From: an uncultured Bacteroidales bacterium
GTDB taxonomy: Bacteria; Bacteroidota; Bacteroidia; Bacteroidales; Bacteroidaceae
Assembly: GCA_902776455.1 (NCBI GenBank)
Contig: CACYQI010000039.1
Location: 1 to 46,257 of the forward strand
Direction of reading: 5' to 3'
Length of the DNA stretch: 46,257 nt
The notes under the pieces were generated by a model. The model was not told where the DNA came from. It was given only the letters and a program-made list of their open reading frames with translations, and searched no databases. Positions 31,201 through 39,189 of the stretch are shown in pieces; position 1 is the first letter of the stretch; each line of letters starts with the position of its first letter. A program made the translations under genes and the position numbers.

Positions 31201-33077
31201 TACTCCTTATTCGCCCTCTTCCTCTCCAGATGGTCGAGGATAACCTTTCGCATACGCATGCTCTTTGGCGTCACCTCCACGTATTCGTCGGCTTTGATGT
31301 ACTCCAAGGCTTCTTCGAGCGAGAAGATAGTGGCAGGGATGATGTGTGCCTTTTCGTCGGTTCCGCTGGCGCGAACATTGGTGAGCTGCTTGGCCTTGCA
31401 GACGTTGATGACGATGTCGTTCTCGTGGACGTGTTCGCCTACCACTTGGCCTGCATAGACTTGGTCCTGCGGCTCGATGAAGAAGCGTCCGCGGTCTTGC
31501 AAGTGGTCGATGGCGTATGCGTAGGCATTGCCTGTTTCGAGCGCGATGAGTGAGCCGTTGACGCGGCGGTTGATGTCGCCCTTATAAGGCTGGTATTCCT
31601 TGAAGCGATGGGCTATGATGGCTTCGCCCTGACTGGCCGTCAACATGTTGGTGCGAAGGCCGATGATGCCGCGAGAAGGGATGAGGAACTCGATGTTGAC
31701 GCGTTCGCCCTGACTCTCCATGCTCGTCATCTCGCCTTTGCGGCGCGTCACCATGTCAATCATCTTCGACGCGAACTCTTCCGGCACGTTGATGGTCATT
31801 TCCTCGATAGGCTCGTACCTTTCAGGGGCGAGGGGCGAGGGGCAAGGGGCAAGAGATTTGCTGGAGCCACTGGTATCCTCTTGCCCCTTACCACTTGCTC
31901 CTGGCCCCCATTTATATATGACCTGCGGCTGACCGACCTGCAGTTCGTAGCCCTCTCGACGCATGGTCTCAATGAGCACGGACAGATGCAACACTCCCCT
32001 ACCCGACACTATCCAGCGGTCGGTATAGCCTTCGGGCACTTCTACGCGAAGGGCGAGGTTCTTCTCCAACTCGCGCTCGAGGCGTTCACCTATGTGGCGG
32101 CTGGTGCAGTACTTGCCTTCCTTGCCGAAGAAGGGCGAGTCGTTGATGGTGAAGAGCATGGACATCGTAGGCTCGTCGATGCTGATGGGAGGCAACGGTT
32201 CGGGGTTCTCGAAGTCGCAAAGCGTGTCGCCTATCTCGAAGCGTTCCAAGCCGACAATCGCACAGATGTCGCCCGAACCCACTTCCTGCGTCTTCTGTCG
32301 GCCCATACCCGTGAAGGTGTGGAGCTCCTTTATCTTCGTCTTTTCCATCTGTCCGCTACGATGGGCAATGGTGATGTTCATGCCCTCCTTCAACGTGCCA
32401 CGATGCACGCGGCCCACCGCTATGCGACCTGTATAGTTGCTGTAGTCGAGACTCGTGATGAGCATCTGCGGCGAGCCTTCGAGTACCTCGGGAGCGGGGA
32501 TGTACTTGAGGATGCAGTCGAGCAGATAGGTGATGTCTGTTGTCGGCTTCTGCCAGTCCTCGGACATCCAGCCCTGCTTTGCCGAGCCGTAGATAACGGG
32601 GAAGTCGAGCTGATCCTCCGTTGCATCGAGGTCGCACATGAGGTCGAACACCATCTCATACACCTCTTCGGGGCGGCAGTTGGGCTTATCGACTTTGTTG
32701 ATGACGACGACAGGCTTCAAGCCAATCTGCAAGGCTTTCTGCAGCACGAAGCGCGTCTGCGGCATCGGTCCTTCGAAGGCATCGACGAGCAGCAGGCAGC
32801 CGTCGGCCATGTTCAGGACGCGCTCCACCTCGCCGCCGAAGTCCGAGTGGCCCGGCGTGTCGATGATGTTTATCTTCGTGTCCTTGTAGTTGATGCTGAC
32901 GTTCTTCGAGAGGATGGTGATGCCTCGCTCGCGCTCCAGCTCGTTGTTGTCGAGCATGAGTTCGCCCGTCTGCTGGTTCTCGCGGAAGAGATTACCTGCC
33001 AAGAGCATTTTATCTACGAGAGTTGTCTTGCCGTGGTCAACGTGTGCTATGATGGCTATGTTCCTGATGCTTTGCAT
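31200..33077 (-). CDS. typA: Translational GTPase TypA/BipA with an in-frame insertion
   Basis: The protein has 625 residues from [19 protein letters not shown]-domain motifs are AHVDHGKTT (G1), ERGITI (G2), [14 protein letters not shown] (G3) and NKVDKP (G4); domains EF-G III/V and the TypA C-terminal domain follow ([26 protein letters not shown]). It binds the ribosome and supports assembly and stress adaptation. An insert of about 29 residues ([18 protein letters not shown]) lies between [10 protein letters not shown] and [18 protein letters not shown], where homologs are continuous; it corresponds to the 87-bp element. The start chosen is MQSIRN; the longer frame has an unconserved extension lying over the promoter. 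Confidence 0.93.
   Translation of the reverse strand: MQSIRNIAIIAHVDHGKTTLVDKMLLAGNLFRENQQTGELMLDNNELERERGITILSKNVSINYKDTKINIIDTPGHSDFGGEVERVLNMADGCLLLVDAFEGPMPQTRFVLQKALQIGLKPVVVINKVDKPNCRPEEVYEMVFDLMCDLDATEDQLDFPVIYGSAKQGWMSEDWQKPTTDITYLLDCILKYIPAPEVLEGSPQMLITSLDYSNYTGRIAVGRVHRGTLKEGMNITIAHRSGQMEKTKIKELHTFTGMGRQKTQEVGSGDICAIVGLERFEIGDTLCDFENPEPLPPISIDEPTMSMLFTINDSPFFGKEGKYCTSRHIGERLERELEKNLALRVEVPEGYTDRWIVSGRGVLHLSVLIETMRREGYELQVGQPQVIYKWGPGASGKGQEDTSGSSKSLAPCPSPLAPERYEPIEEMTINVPEEFASKMIDMVTRRKGEMTSMESQGERVNIEFLIPSRGIIGLRTNMLTASQGEAIIAHRFKEYQPYKGDINRRVNGSLIALETGNAYAYAIDHLQDRGRFFIEPQDQVYAGQVVGEHVHENDIVINVCKAKQLTNVRASGTDEKAHIIPATIFSLEEALEYIKADEYVEVTPKSMRMRKVILDHLERKRANKE
31823..31909 (-). repeat. 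87-bp in-frame repeat element in typA
   Basis: This is the partner of 27626-27712 in rnr, with equal length, same orientation relative to the gene and same reading frame. The ends (CAGGGGCGAGGGGCGAGGGG and CTCTTGCCCCTTACCACTTG) are imperfect inverted repeats. Confidence 0.85.
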
Positions 33078-33125
33078 ATCGATGTATGAAATGTCTGTAT
33101 ATGTGGGGTTTTGGAAATTCGCGTG

Positions 33126-33133
33126 CAAAGATA
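33126..33133 (-). promoter_or_regulatory. -7 box (TATCTTTG) for typA
   Basis: The minus strand reads TATCTTTG about 49 bases before the chosen typA ATG. Confidence 0.5.
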
Positions 33134-33207
33134 GCTAAATTTCCCGAATTAACAGTCCGAACCCATGAAGAAAATGTTTCAAAAGACACATTTCCGCTGC
33201 CCGTGCT

Positions 33208-33687
33208 TCAATAATTCTTCTTAAACTGGCGGTCGATAGCACGTCGGTCTTCTTTTTCCTTGAGCGTCTCGCGCTTGTCGTATTCCTTCTTGCCTCGTGC
33301 TATGTAGATGTCGAGTTTGGCTCGTCCGTTCTCGTCGATGAAGAGAAGTGTAGGCACGATGCTGAAGCCAGGCGACTTGACCGTCTGCTGCATCTTGCGT
33401 ATCTCCCTTCGGTTGAGCAGAAGTTTGCGGTCGCGCCGCTCTACGTGGTTGTTGTAGGAGCCTTGCTCGTAGTGCGCTATGTACATGTTCTTCACCCAAA
33501 CCTCGCCGCCTATGATGTAGCAATAGGTATCGACGAGGCTTGCCTTGCCCTTCCGGATGCTCTTTATCTCCGTGCCGGTCAGAACGATGCCTGCCGTGTA
33601 CTGGTCCATGAGCAAGTATTCGAACTCAGCACGCTTGTTCTTGATGTTTATCTTTGCCCCTTTGTTGGGAATGAGTGTCTTTGACAT
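33208..33687 (-). CDS. smpB: SsrA-binding protein SmpB
   Basis: This 159-residue basic protein has [35 protein letters not shown] at the start (beta-barrel), then [12 protein letters not shown]-type and [17 protein letters not shown] towards the C-terminal tail. It binds tmRNA and brings it to stalled ribosomes for trans-translation. Length and motif order are normal. It may be co-transcribed with the DMP19 gene upstream; the 44-base gap is filled by ATTTACGATTTGACGATTT-type repeats. No own promoter box is seen. The ssrA RNA itself is not in this window. Confidence 0.95.
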   Translation of the reverse strand: MSKTLIPNKGAKINIKNKRAEFEYLLMDQYTAGIVLTGTEIKSIRKGKASLVDTYCYIIGGEVWVKNMYIAHYEQGSYNNHVERRDRKLLLNRREIRKMQQTVKSPGFSIVPTLLFIDENGRAKLDIYIARGKKEYDKRETLKEKEDRRAIDRQFKKNY

Positions 33688-33731
33688 CCCTGATTTATTT
33701 ACGATTTGACGATTTACGATTTATGATTTAT

Positions 33732-34250
33732 TTACGATTTAGCAATTTTGCTTTGGGGTCTTATGAACTCAACTAAGTGGTCATCGACATAGTGTGCGAT
33801 GGTGTCTGTCACCTCTTCTTCCATCTCGATGAAGGCGTCGTCGAGGTCGTCGAACTCGGGGTACTTCTCGAAGAGCGCCATGAACTCCTCGTCGGTACAG
33901 TCGGCCGTAAGCTCATCGCCATACCGCTCGAAGAGCTTGCGCCCCTTATAGACGAGCTTGCTGAACTCGTGAGCGCCCCACAGCCGCATCGCCTTGGCAA
34001 AAGGATTGAGGAAGATGAAAGGGCCGTAGCCGTTGTGTATGAGCTGGATGAAGCCTCCGTCCATCACCTCTTCCCTCAGGATGAAATAGGCCAGCAAAGT
34101 CGTCTGCTCGCCACTAAGAAGCGGCAGAGTCTCGCCATTCACCTCGCCTCCGACAGCTTCGAGGATTGCATCGTGAACTGCCGAAAGGAAGGCATCCGTC
34201 CCCTTCGCTGCAGCCTCCAGGAGCTTTGATTCTTGTATGATTACGTCCAT
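33732..34250 (-). CDS. DMP19-family protein
   Basis: This 172-residue acidic protein carries the DMP19 core FILREEVMDGGFIQLIHNGYGPFIF then NPFAKAMRLWG (about residues 56-95). The family was named from a Neisseria DNA-mimic protein; in Bacteroidetes the function is not established. The C-terminal third is very acidic (EFDDLDDAFIEMEEEV), in keeping with a DNA-mimic surface. It is cytoplasmic with no signal. A -7 box lies 20 bases upstream, and smpB follows in the same direction. Confidence 0.75.
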   Translation of the reverse strand: MDVIIQESKLLEAAAKGTDAFLSAVHDAILEAVGGEVNGETLPLLSGEQTTLLAYFILREEVMDGGFIQLIHNGYGPFIFLNPFAKAMRLWGAHEFSKLVYKGRKLFERYGDELTADCTDEEFMALFEKYPEFDDLDDAFIEMEEEVTDTIAHYVDDHLVEFIRPQSKIAKS

Positions 34251-34270
34251 CTTCTTCTTGTTTTGTTTTG

Positions 34271-34278
34271 CAAAGTTA
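34271..34278 (-). promoter_or_regulatory. -7 box (TAACTTTG) for the DMP19-smpB pair
   Basis: The minus strand reads TAACTTTG, 20 bases before the DMP19 ATG. It is divergent from the MNT-HEPN promoter at 34342. Confidence 0.55.
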
Positions 34279-34341
34279 CGAAAAATAATTCATTCGACGA
34301 ACATTTCCCGCCGTTTCCTTTGCCGGAATAGGATAATTTAC

Positions 34342-34349
34342 TAACTTTG
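34342..34349 (+). promoter_or_regulatory. Promoter of the MNT-HEPN pair (TTTG-N19-TAACTTTG)
   Basis: TAACTTTG at 34342-34349 is preceded after 19 bases by TTTG (34319-34322), an exact Bacteroidetes -33/-7 arrangement. The ATG follows 20 bases later. Confidence 0.65.
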
Positions 34350-34369
34350 CAGGTGCTTAGCGATATATT

Positions 34370-34690
34370 ATGACTGCAAAGGAAGAAGAAGTAATCCGGA
34401 AAATCAAAGAGACCAGCCATAAGGTTGTACCGCCAGACGGACAGGTTTGGCTTTATGGTTCCCGTGCCCGCGGCAATGCCCATGAAGGTTCGGACTGGGA
34501 CATATTGATTCTTTTGAATAAGCCCAAACTGGAAGCAAGCGACTATGATGTAGCCTATCCCTTCCGTGAACTTGGCTGGGACATAGGCGAAGAAATCAAT
34601 CCTTCACTTTACACCCAGAAGCAATGGAACGAATGGACATTTCTTCCCTTTCATAAAAATGTAGAACAAGACAAGTTTATACTGCAATGA
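34370..34690 (+). CDS. MNT-type nucleotidyltransferase antitoxin
   Basis: This 106-residue protein has the minimal nucleotidyltransferase motif GSRARGNAHEGSDWDILI, an exact GSx10DxD, at about residues 30-47. In characterised MNT-HEPN pairs the enzyme AMPylates the HEPN partner and neutralises it. The gene overlaps the HEPN gene by four bases (ATGA), the usual toxin-antitoxin coupling. It is cytoplasmic. Whether AMPylation is the mechanism here is inferred from the family. Confidence 0.87.
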   Translation: MTAKEEEVIRKIKETSHKVVPPDGQVWLYGSRARGNAHEGSDWDILILLNKPKLEASDYDVAYPFRELGWDIGEEINPSLYTQKQWNEWTFLPFHKNVEQDKFILQ

Positions 34691-35091
34691 GTCTGAGCAA
34701 CGACGAACGCAACACTTTAGTAACATTGGAGTTGAAGAAAGCCCATGAGACTTTCGAAGAGATAGCTATCCTCGCCGATGCCTGCAAATGGAGCGGAGCA
34801 GCCAATCGTCTTTATTATGCTGTATTCCATGCTATTAACGCACTCCTCATTCATGATGGTCACATCACGAACACCCATAAAGGCTCACACGCTGTCTTCA
34901 ATCTCAATTATATCAAGACTGGAATCCTTCCGATTGAGTTCGGTCGCCTCTACAACCAGTTGCAGACTATGCGCGAAGAAAGCGACTATAATTGCGTATA
35001 TGAAGTAGAGGCAGAAGAATTGAAAGGAAGAATTGAACCGGCAAAAAGGCTTATTGAAGCGATTGAAGAGCGGGTGAAGAAATCTGAATAA
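34687..35091 (+). CDS. HEPN-domain toxin partner
   Basis: This 134-residue all-alpha protein has the HEPN signature AANRLYYAVFHAINALL (R-x6-H, with neighbouring YY) at about residues 38-54. HEPN toxins are metal-independent ribonucleases. The ATG overlaps the stop codon of the MNT gene, so the pair is a complete two-gene module between the DMP19/smpB genes and a repeat-rich spacer. Confidence 0.87.
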   Translation: MSLSNDERNTLVTLELKKAHETFEEIAILADACKWSGAANRLYYAVFHAINALLIHDGHITNTHKGSHAVFNLNYIKTGILPIEFGRLYNQLQTMREESDYNCVYEVEAEELKGRIEPAKRLIEAIEERVKKSE

Positions 35092-35537
35092 CGAACCAAA
35101 ACTCCTCCTCCCATTCTGACACAATGCTCGGATAATGGCGAATTTGCTGACATCTTGAATCTTCTTCACTTGCCGAGAATGCGATAAAATCGGCCGCGAC
35201 TTGTTGAGGCTCAAAATAACGCATTCTCGTCGATTTTTCGCAACCGTCTGAAAGCTTGGCAATTGCTATTCGGCAGGGCAAAATGAGGGGGTTGAATTGA
35301 CATCTTCTCCTTGCAAAATGAGGGAAAAAAGCAGGCTTTTCGGCTGAATTTGACGCGGAAAAACGAATCATGCAACGTGGAGAATTGCTCAACACAACGT
35401 GCTGTGTCGGCTCACTCAACGTGGAGCATCGGCCAACACTCCATGTGATGTCGGCAAATACGGCCTGCTACGAGACCCTTTTCTTCTATTTGCGTCCCGA
35501 GATGCCACGTTTTGCAAGTGACAAAATGAAAGCGAAT
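35092..35537. other. Gene-free spacer with inverted repeat and CACTCCACGGAGCATCGG-related repeats
   Basis: No gene is recognised. CGAGAATGCG (35174-35183) and CGCATTCTCG (35220-35229) are a perfect 10-bp inverted repeat around GGCCGCGAC. At about 35380-35450 the units CAACGTGGAGCATCGGCCAA and ACACTCCATGTGATGTCGG are diverged copies of the 22-bp tandem unit at 40775-40862. Confidence 0.5.
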
Positions 35538-36047
35538 CTACTCTTTTGCTATACAGAATGGATAGACGAGCAGGTCGCCGAGTTCGCCGATGGTTTTGCC
35601 CTGAAGGTTGACCAGTATGTACTCTCCGGCCTGCAAGGGCTGCAAGGGCTGACAGACGAAGCTGTCGCCGTCGGCCTTGATGTCGAAGAGATTGAGGTCC
35701 AGCCGCTTGTAGTTGTTCTCGATGGGCAACGGCTTGAACATCTTCCTGTAGTACTTCGAGTCGTTCAGGCGGATGATGGCATAGCTGGCAAGCACTTCGT
35801 TTTCGCCCGGCGTGATACGGAAGACGGGGCGATTGCCTTCGGCCAACTGGCTGGCATGACCGCCTGAGAGGTAGCGCGTCAGACGGCTTTTCATCTGATA
35901 GTCAACGATTTTCCAACCGGGCTTCAGTTCGCTTTGCGTCTGCTGGACAGGTATCTCAGCCCAGTTCCCGCTAACGGAAATCTCCACCTTCTGCGCCTTC
36001 ATCATCAAGGCACAGAGCATAAACATCATAATGAAAATGTACTTCAT
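35538..36047 (-). CDS. Secreted protein of unknown function
   Basis: The protein has 169 residues from MKYIFIMMFMLCALMMKAQ, a signal peptide. The mature part (WAEIPVQQTQSELKPGWKIVDYQMKSRLTRYLSGGH, VFRITPGENEVLASYAIIRL, GEYILVNLQGK) is beta-rich and similar in style to Bacteroidales periplasmic or outer-membrane proteins of unknown role. A 9-base duplication (CTGCAAGGG twice) gives LQPLQPLQAG. I recognise no family. The upstream in-frame start at 36077 only adds a polar stretch before the signal peptide. No clear promoter box is seen. Confidence 0.7.
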   Translation of the reverse strand: MKYIFIMMFMLCALMMKAQKVEISVSGNWAEIPVQQTQSELKPGWKIVDYQMKSRLTRYLSGGHASQLAEGNRPVFRITPGENEVLASYAIIRLNDSKYYRKMFKPLPIENNYKRLDLNLFDIKADGDSFVCQPLQPLQAGEYILVNLQGKTIGELGDLLVYPFCIAKE

Positions 36048-36166
36048 GTCAAAAAAACGATAAGAACATCTCTGCATTTTGTTATCATTAACTATCTTTT
36101 CACCACAAAATTACATGTTTTACAAGAAATAGCCATGAAATGCTTGCTGTTTTGAGGAATTTTAAC

Positions 36167-36174
36167 TAACTTTG
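36167..36174 (+). promoter_or_regulatory. Promoter of nhaD (TTGC-N19-TAACTTTG)
   Basis: TAACTTTG is preceded 19 bases earlier by TTGC, a good Bacteroidetes -33/-7 pair. It lies 42 bases before the nhaD ATG. Confidence 0.6.
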
Positions 36175-36216
36175 CACGTCAAAGAGCGAAGTCTTAACAC
36201 TTAACGAACTACAGCC

Positions 36217-37620
36217 ATGACCATTGCAATCGTCACTCTGATGATACTCGGCTACCTGCTTATCTGCACGGAGCACATCACCCACATCAACAAGGCCACC
36301 GTGGCCGTCTTCTGCGGCGTATGTGGATGGGTGCTCTACGTCTGCGTAGGCCCCTATTATGTTGAAACCCTTCACGACGCCGGATTCCAGGAGTTCCTCG
36401 GCAACGAGGACTTCAGCATCAAGGCGGTCAACGAGTACATCCGACAGAATGTCTTTGCCGGACACGTCGCTCAGCTGACGAACATCGTGATGTACCTGCT
36501 GACAACGATGGCGATAGTCGATGTGCTGTCCAACAACGGATGCTTCGACTTCGTGCCGAAGCTCTGCCGCCAGCGAAGCACGTGGGCTACCGTATGGATG
36601 CTCGCCCTGTGCAGTTTCCTGCTGAGTGCCAACCTCGACAACCTGACCACAGCTGTCGTGATGCTGACCATGCTGAACCGTCTCGTCGTCAACCACAGGC
36701 AACGGATGCTGCTGGGCACCATCATCGTCATCGCCACAAACTGCGGCGGCTGCTTCACCGTCATTGGCGACGTCACGTCGCTGCTCGTCTGGACGCGAGG
36801 CGCCGTTACCCCTACGAACTATACCGCCGCTCTCGTGCTGCCAGCCCTCTTTGCCACAGCCATCCCCACCTACCTCATCGGCAGGAAACTGCCCTCGCAC
36901 CTCGACCTGAAACGGAGCGGAGCGATGATGTTCCGAGGCAACGACGAAGACGTGAAGCTCTGGCAGCAAATCCTGATGTTCATCATCGGAATGGTTGGCC
37001 TCTGGTTCGTGCCGACATTCTATCGCCTCACCAATCTGCCGCCCTTCCTTGGCGCTCTCTGCGTGCTCGGCGTGCTCTGGGTGGTGAACGAGATAGTCAA
37101 CCGCAAACGCATCCTCAGCGACCAGCCCCTACAGGCCGGCATGAACCGTAGCCTGCAATACGAGGTGATACAGATGATTATGTTCTTCCTCGGCATAGGT
37201 CTCTCGGTGGACATCCTCATCGAGGTGGGCGCCATGAACCAGGTGGCACTTTGGTGCGACGCCTATATACATAATATATATATATTGTCGCTCGTCCTCG
37301 GAGCCGTCAGCGCATTCATGGACAACGTAGCCCTCGTCATCAGCGGCATCTCCATCTATCCCGTCCTCGACGGCACAGCTGCCCCCCTGACCGAATACAT
37401 GCAGAGCTTCGTAGAAAACGGACAGTACTGGCACCTCATCACGCTGAGCGGATGCGTAGGCGGATGCCTGCTGCCCATCGGCAACACCGCCGGCTATGCG
37501 CTCATGAAGGCAGAGGACGTCAGCATCTGGTGGTATCTGAAGAACATCACGTGGAAGGTGTTCGTCGGCTGGTTCTGCGCCCTGGGCATCTATTTCCTCG
37601 TGGACTATTTCCTCAGATAA
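36217..37620 (+). CDS. nhaD: NhaD-type sodium:proton antiporter
   Basis: This 467-residue membrane protein has about twelve hydrophobic segments. NhaD features are visible: AIVDVLSNNGCFDFV, LLSANLDNLTTAVVMLTML, IATNCGGCFTVIGDVTSLLVW, AFMDNVALVISGISIYP and LSGCVGGCLLPIGNTAGYALM; the two N-D/D-N loops form the ion-binding site of the ion-transporter superfamily. It exports Na+ (or Li+) in exchange for protons across the inner membrane. Length is typical. It is monocistronic as far as can be seen; the helicase downstream is separated by a palindromic repeat. Confidence 0.92.
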   Translation: MTIAIVTLMILGYLLICTEHITHINKATVAVFCGVCGWVLYVCVGPYYVETLHDAGFQEFLGNEDFSIKAVNEYIRQNVFAGHVAQLTNIVMYLLTTMAIVDVLSNNGCFDFVPKLCRQRSTWATVWMLALCSFLLSANLDNLTTAVVMLTMLNRLVVNHRQRMLLGTIIVIATNCGGCFTVIGDVTSLLVWTRGAVTPTNYTAALVLPALFATAIPTYLIGRKLPSHLDLKRSGAMMFRGNDEDVKLWQQILMFIIGMVGLWFVPTFYRLTNLPPFLGALCVLGVLWVVNEIVNRKRILSDQPLQAGMNRSLQYEVIQMIMFFLGIGLSVDILIEVGAMNQVALWCDAYIHNIYILSLVLGAVSAFMDNVALVISGISIYPVLDGTAAPLTEYMQSFVENGQYWHLITLSGCVGGCLLPIGNTAGYALMKAEDVSIWWYLKNITWKVFVGWFCALGIYFLVDYFLR

Positions 37621-37687
37621 AGCCTCACCCCCTCCTCCTCTCCGAGGAGAGGGGAGCTACAGATGCCGTTATTATGAATTGAGAATT
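37621..37687. repeat. GC-rich hairpin followed by ATTATGAATT repeats
   Basis: CTCCTCTCCGAGGAGAGGGGAG (37633-37654) folds into a hairpin just beyond the nhaD stop and could terminate its transcript. It is followed by TTATGAATTGAGAATTATGAATTATGAATTG units that run into the start of the helicase gene and supply its ATG and the NYEL codons. Confidence 0.55.
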
Positions 37688-39082
37688 ATGAATTATGAAT
37701 TGAGCAAGCTCGGCATTTCAGCCCTCACCGCCATGCAGCAGGACATGCTCGCCACGGCGCGAAAGGGCGCGTCGGTAGTACTTCTCAGCCCTACCGGCTC
37801 CGGCAAGACGCTTGCCTACCTGTTGCCCTTGCTCCAGAAACTCGATGCCAAGAGCGACGCCCTGCAGGCCCTCATCATCGTCCCCTCGCGCGAACTGGCG
37901 ATGCAGACAGCCGACGTGGCCCGAAGGCTTTGCTCCGAGCTACGCGTCTGCGCTTGCTATGGCGGACGCCCTGCTATGGAGGAGCACCAGCAGATGCGCA
38001 GTCTCAAGCCTCACCTCGTGGCTGCGACACCCGGCCGACTGCTCGACCACCTGCAGAAAGACAACCTGCCGACGCAAGACGTCAGCACGCTCGTCATCGA
38101 TGAGTTCGACAAGTCGCTCGAACTGGGCTTCCGCGAACAGATGCAAAGCATCCTCTCCCTCCTGCCACGCCTCAGCCAACGCATCCTCCTCTCTGCCACC
38201 GATGCCGAAGAAATCCCGGCTTTCGTGGGAACAAAAGACTATGTCCGCCTCGACTTCCTCGACCATGAGCGCGACGACCGCATCAGTCTCCGCATCGTCA
38301 AGTCGCCCGAAAAGGACAAACTTCAGACGCTCTTTCGCCTCCTCTGCAAGCTGGGAACGCAGAAGAGCCTCGTCTTCGTGGGCTACAGGGAGAGCGTAGA
38401 ACGCGTGGCCGGCTTCCTTGAGAAACAAGGCATCATGGCCGACGGCTTCCACGGAGGCATGGAGCAACGCGACCGCGAAAGGGCGCTCTACCGCTTCATG
38501 AACGGCTCGTCGAACGTTCTTGTCAGCACCGACCTCGCTTCCCGCGGGCTTGACATCGAAGCAGTCGATAACATCATCCACTACCACCTGCCCCTCAACG
38601 AGGAAGTCTGCACGCATCGCAACGGCCGCACGGCAAGGTGGGACATGCAAGGCTCAGCCTATTTCATCCTCGGCCCCGAGGAACAACTGAATCCTTCCCT
38701 CTTCCCCTCAGCCCTCTCCCCCTACCCCTCCTCCAGGGAGGAAGGGAGGAAAGGAAGCTGCCAACTTATCGAAGAAAGTCTCTCTCCTCGGAGGGAGAAT
38801 GGAGAGAGGCTGGAGGATTCACGAGAGACCACTCCGCCTTTGCCGCTTTGGGTTACATTATATATAGGTAAAGGCAAGAAGGACAAGCTCAGCCGCGGCG
38901 ACATCGTGGGCTTTCTCACGAAGCAAGGCGGCCTCGAAGCCAGCCAAATCGGCCGCATCGACGTGCTGCCCCATTGGTCGTACGTCGCCGTCGAGCGTGC
39001 CGCAGCACGCGATTTACTCGCTCGCATCAAAGGCCTCAAGATTAAGGGGCAAAAGACAATCTATGCCCTCGCTGGGCGATGA
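37688..39082 (+). CDS. DbpA-like DEAD-box RNA helicase with an in-frame insertion
   Basis: This 464-residue protein carries SPTGSGKTLAYLLPLL (Walker A), PSRELAMQ, ATPGRLLDH, VIDEFDKSLELGF (motif II, DEFD rather than DEAD), LSATD (SAT), STDLASRGLDIEAV and HRNGRTAR, then a C-terminal DbpA RNA-binding domain (LYIGKGKKDKLSRGDIVGFL, IGRIDVLPHWSYVAV). It probably works in ribosome assembly. Between the helicase core and the DbpA domain is a Pro/Ser/Arg/Glu-rich insert (PSALSPYPSSREEGRKG, SLSPRRENGERLE) from a palindromic repeat at 38707-38812. The ATG is provided by an ATTATGAATT repeat. Confidence 0.88.
   Translation: MNYELSKLGISALTAMQQDMLATARKGASVVLLSPTGSGKTLAYLLPLLQKLDAKSDALQALIIVPSRELAMQTADVARRLCSELRVCACYGGRPAMEEHQQMRSLKPHLVAATPGRLLDHLQKDNLPTQDVSTLVIDEFDKSLELGFREQMQSILSLLPRLSQRILLSATDAEEIPAFVGTKDYVRLDFLDHERDDRISLRIVKSPEKDKLQTLFRLLCKLGTQKSLVFVGYRESVERVAGFLEKQGIMADGFHGGMEQRDRERALYRFMNGSSNVLVSTDLASRGLDIEAVDNIIHYHLPLNEEVCTHRNGRTARWDMQGSAYFILGPEEQLNPSLFPSALSPYPSSREEGRKGSCQLIEESLSPRRENGERLEDSRETTPPLPLWVTLYIGKGKKDKLSRGDIVGFLTKQGGLEASQIGRIDVLPHWSYVAVERAAARDLLARIKGLKIKGQKTIYALAGR
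38707..38812 (+). repeat. Palindromic repeat of about 106 bp inside the DbpA-like gene
   Basis: CAGCCCTCTCCCCCTACCCC at the left end and the reverse complement of the right end (CCAGCCTCTCTCCATTCTCC) form an imperfect inverted repeat. Inner hairpins CCTCCAGGGAGG and CCTCGGAGG are also present. The ends resemble those of the element in the ABC-F gene (AGCCCCCTCCCC). Frame is kept and about 35 residues are encoded. Confidence 0.7.
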
Positions 39083-39151
39083 TGATTGCACAAAATACCG
39101 CCTTAATGTGCATTTTCTTTTAAAAAACTTGCACAGTTTAGATAATTGTGT

Positions 39152-39159
39152 TACCTTTG
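39152..39159 (+). promoter_or_regulatory. Promoter of the porin gene (TTGC-N19-TACCTTTG)
   Basis: TACCTTTG is preceded 19 bases upstream by TTGC. It lies 31 bases before the ATG at 39190. Confidence 0.65.
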
Positions 39160-39189
39160 CGGCCGATTTTAACCAATTTAAGGTAAAAT

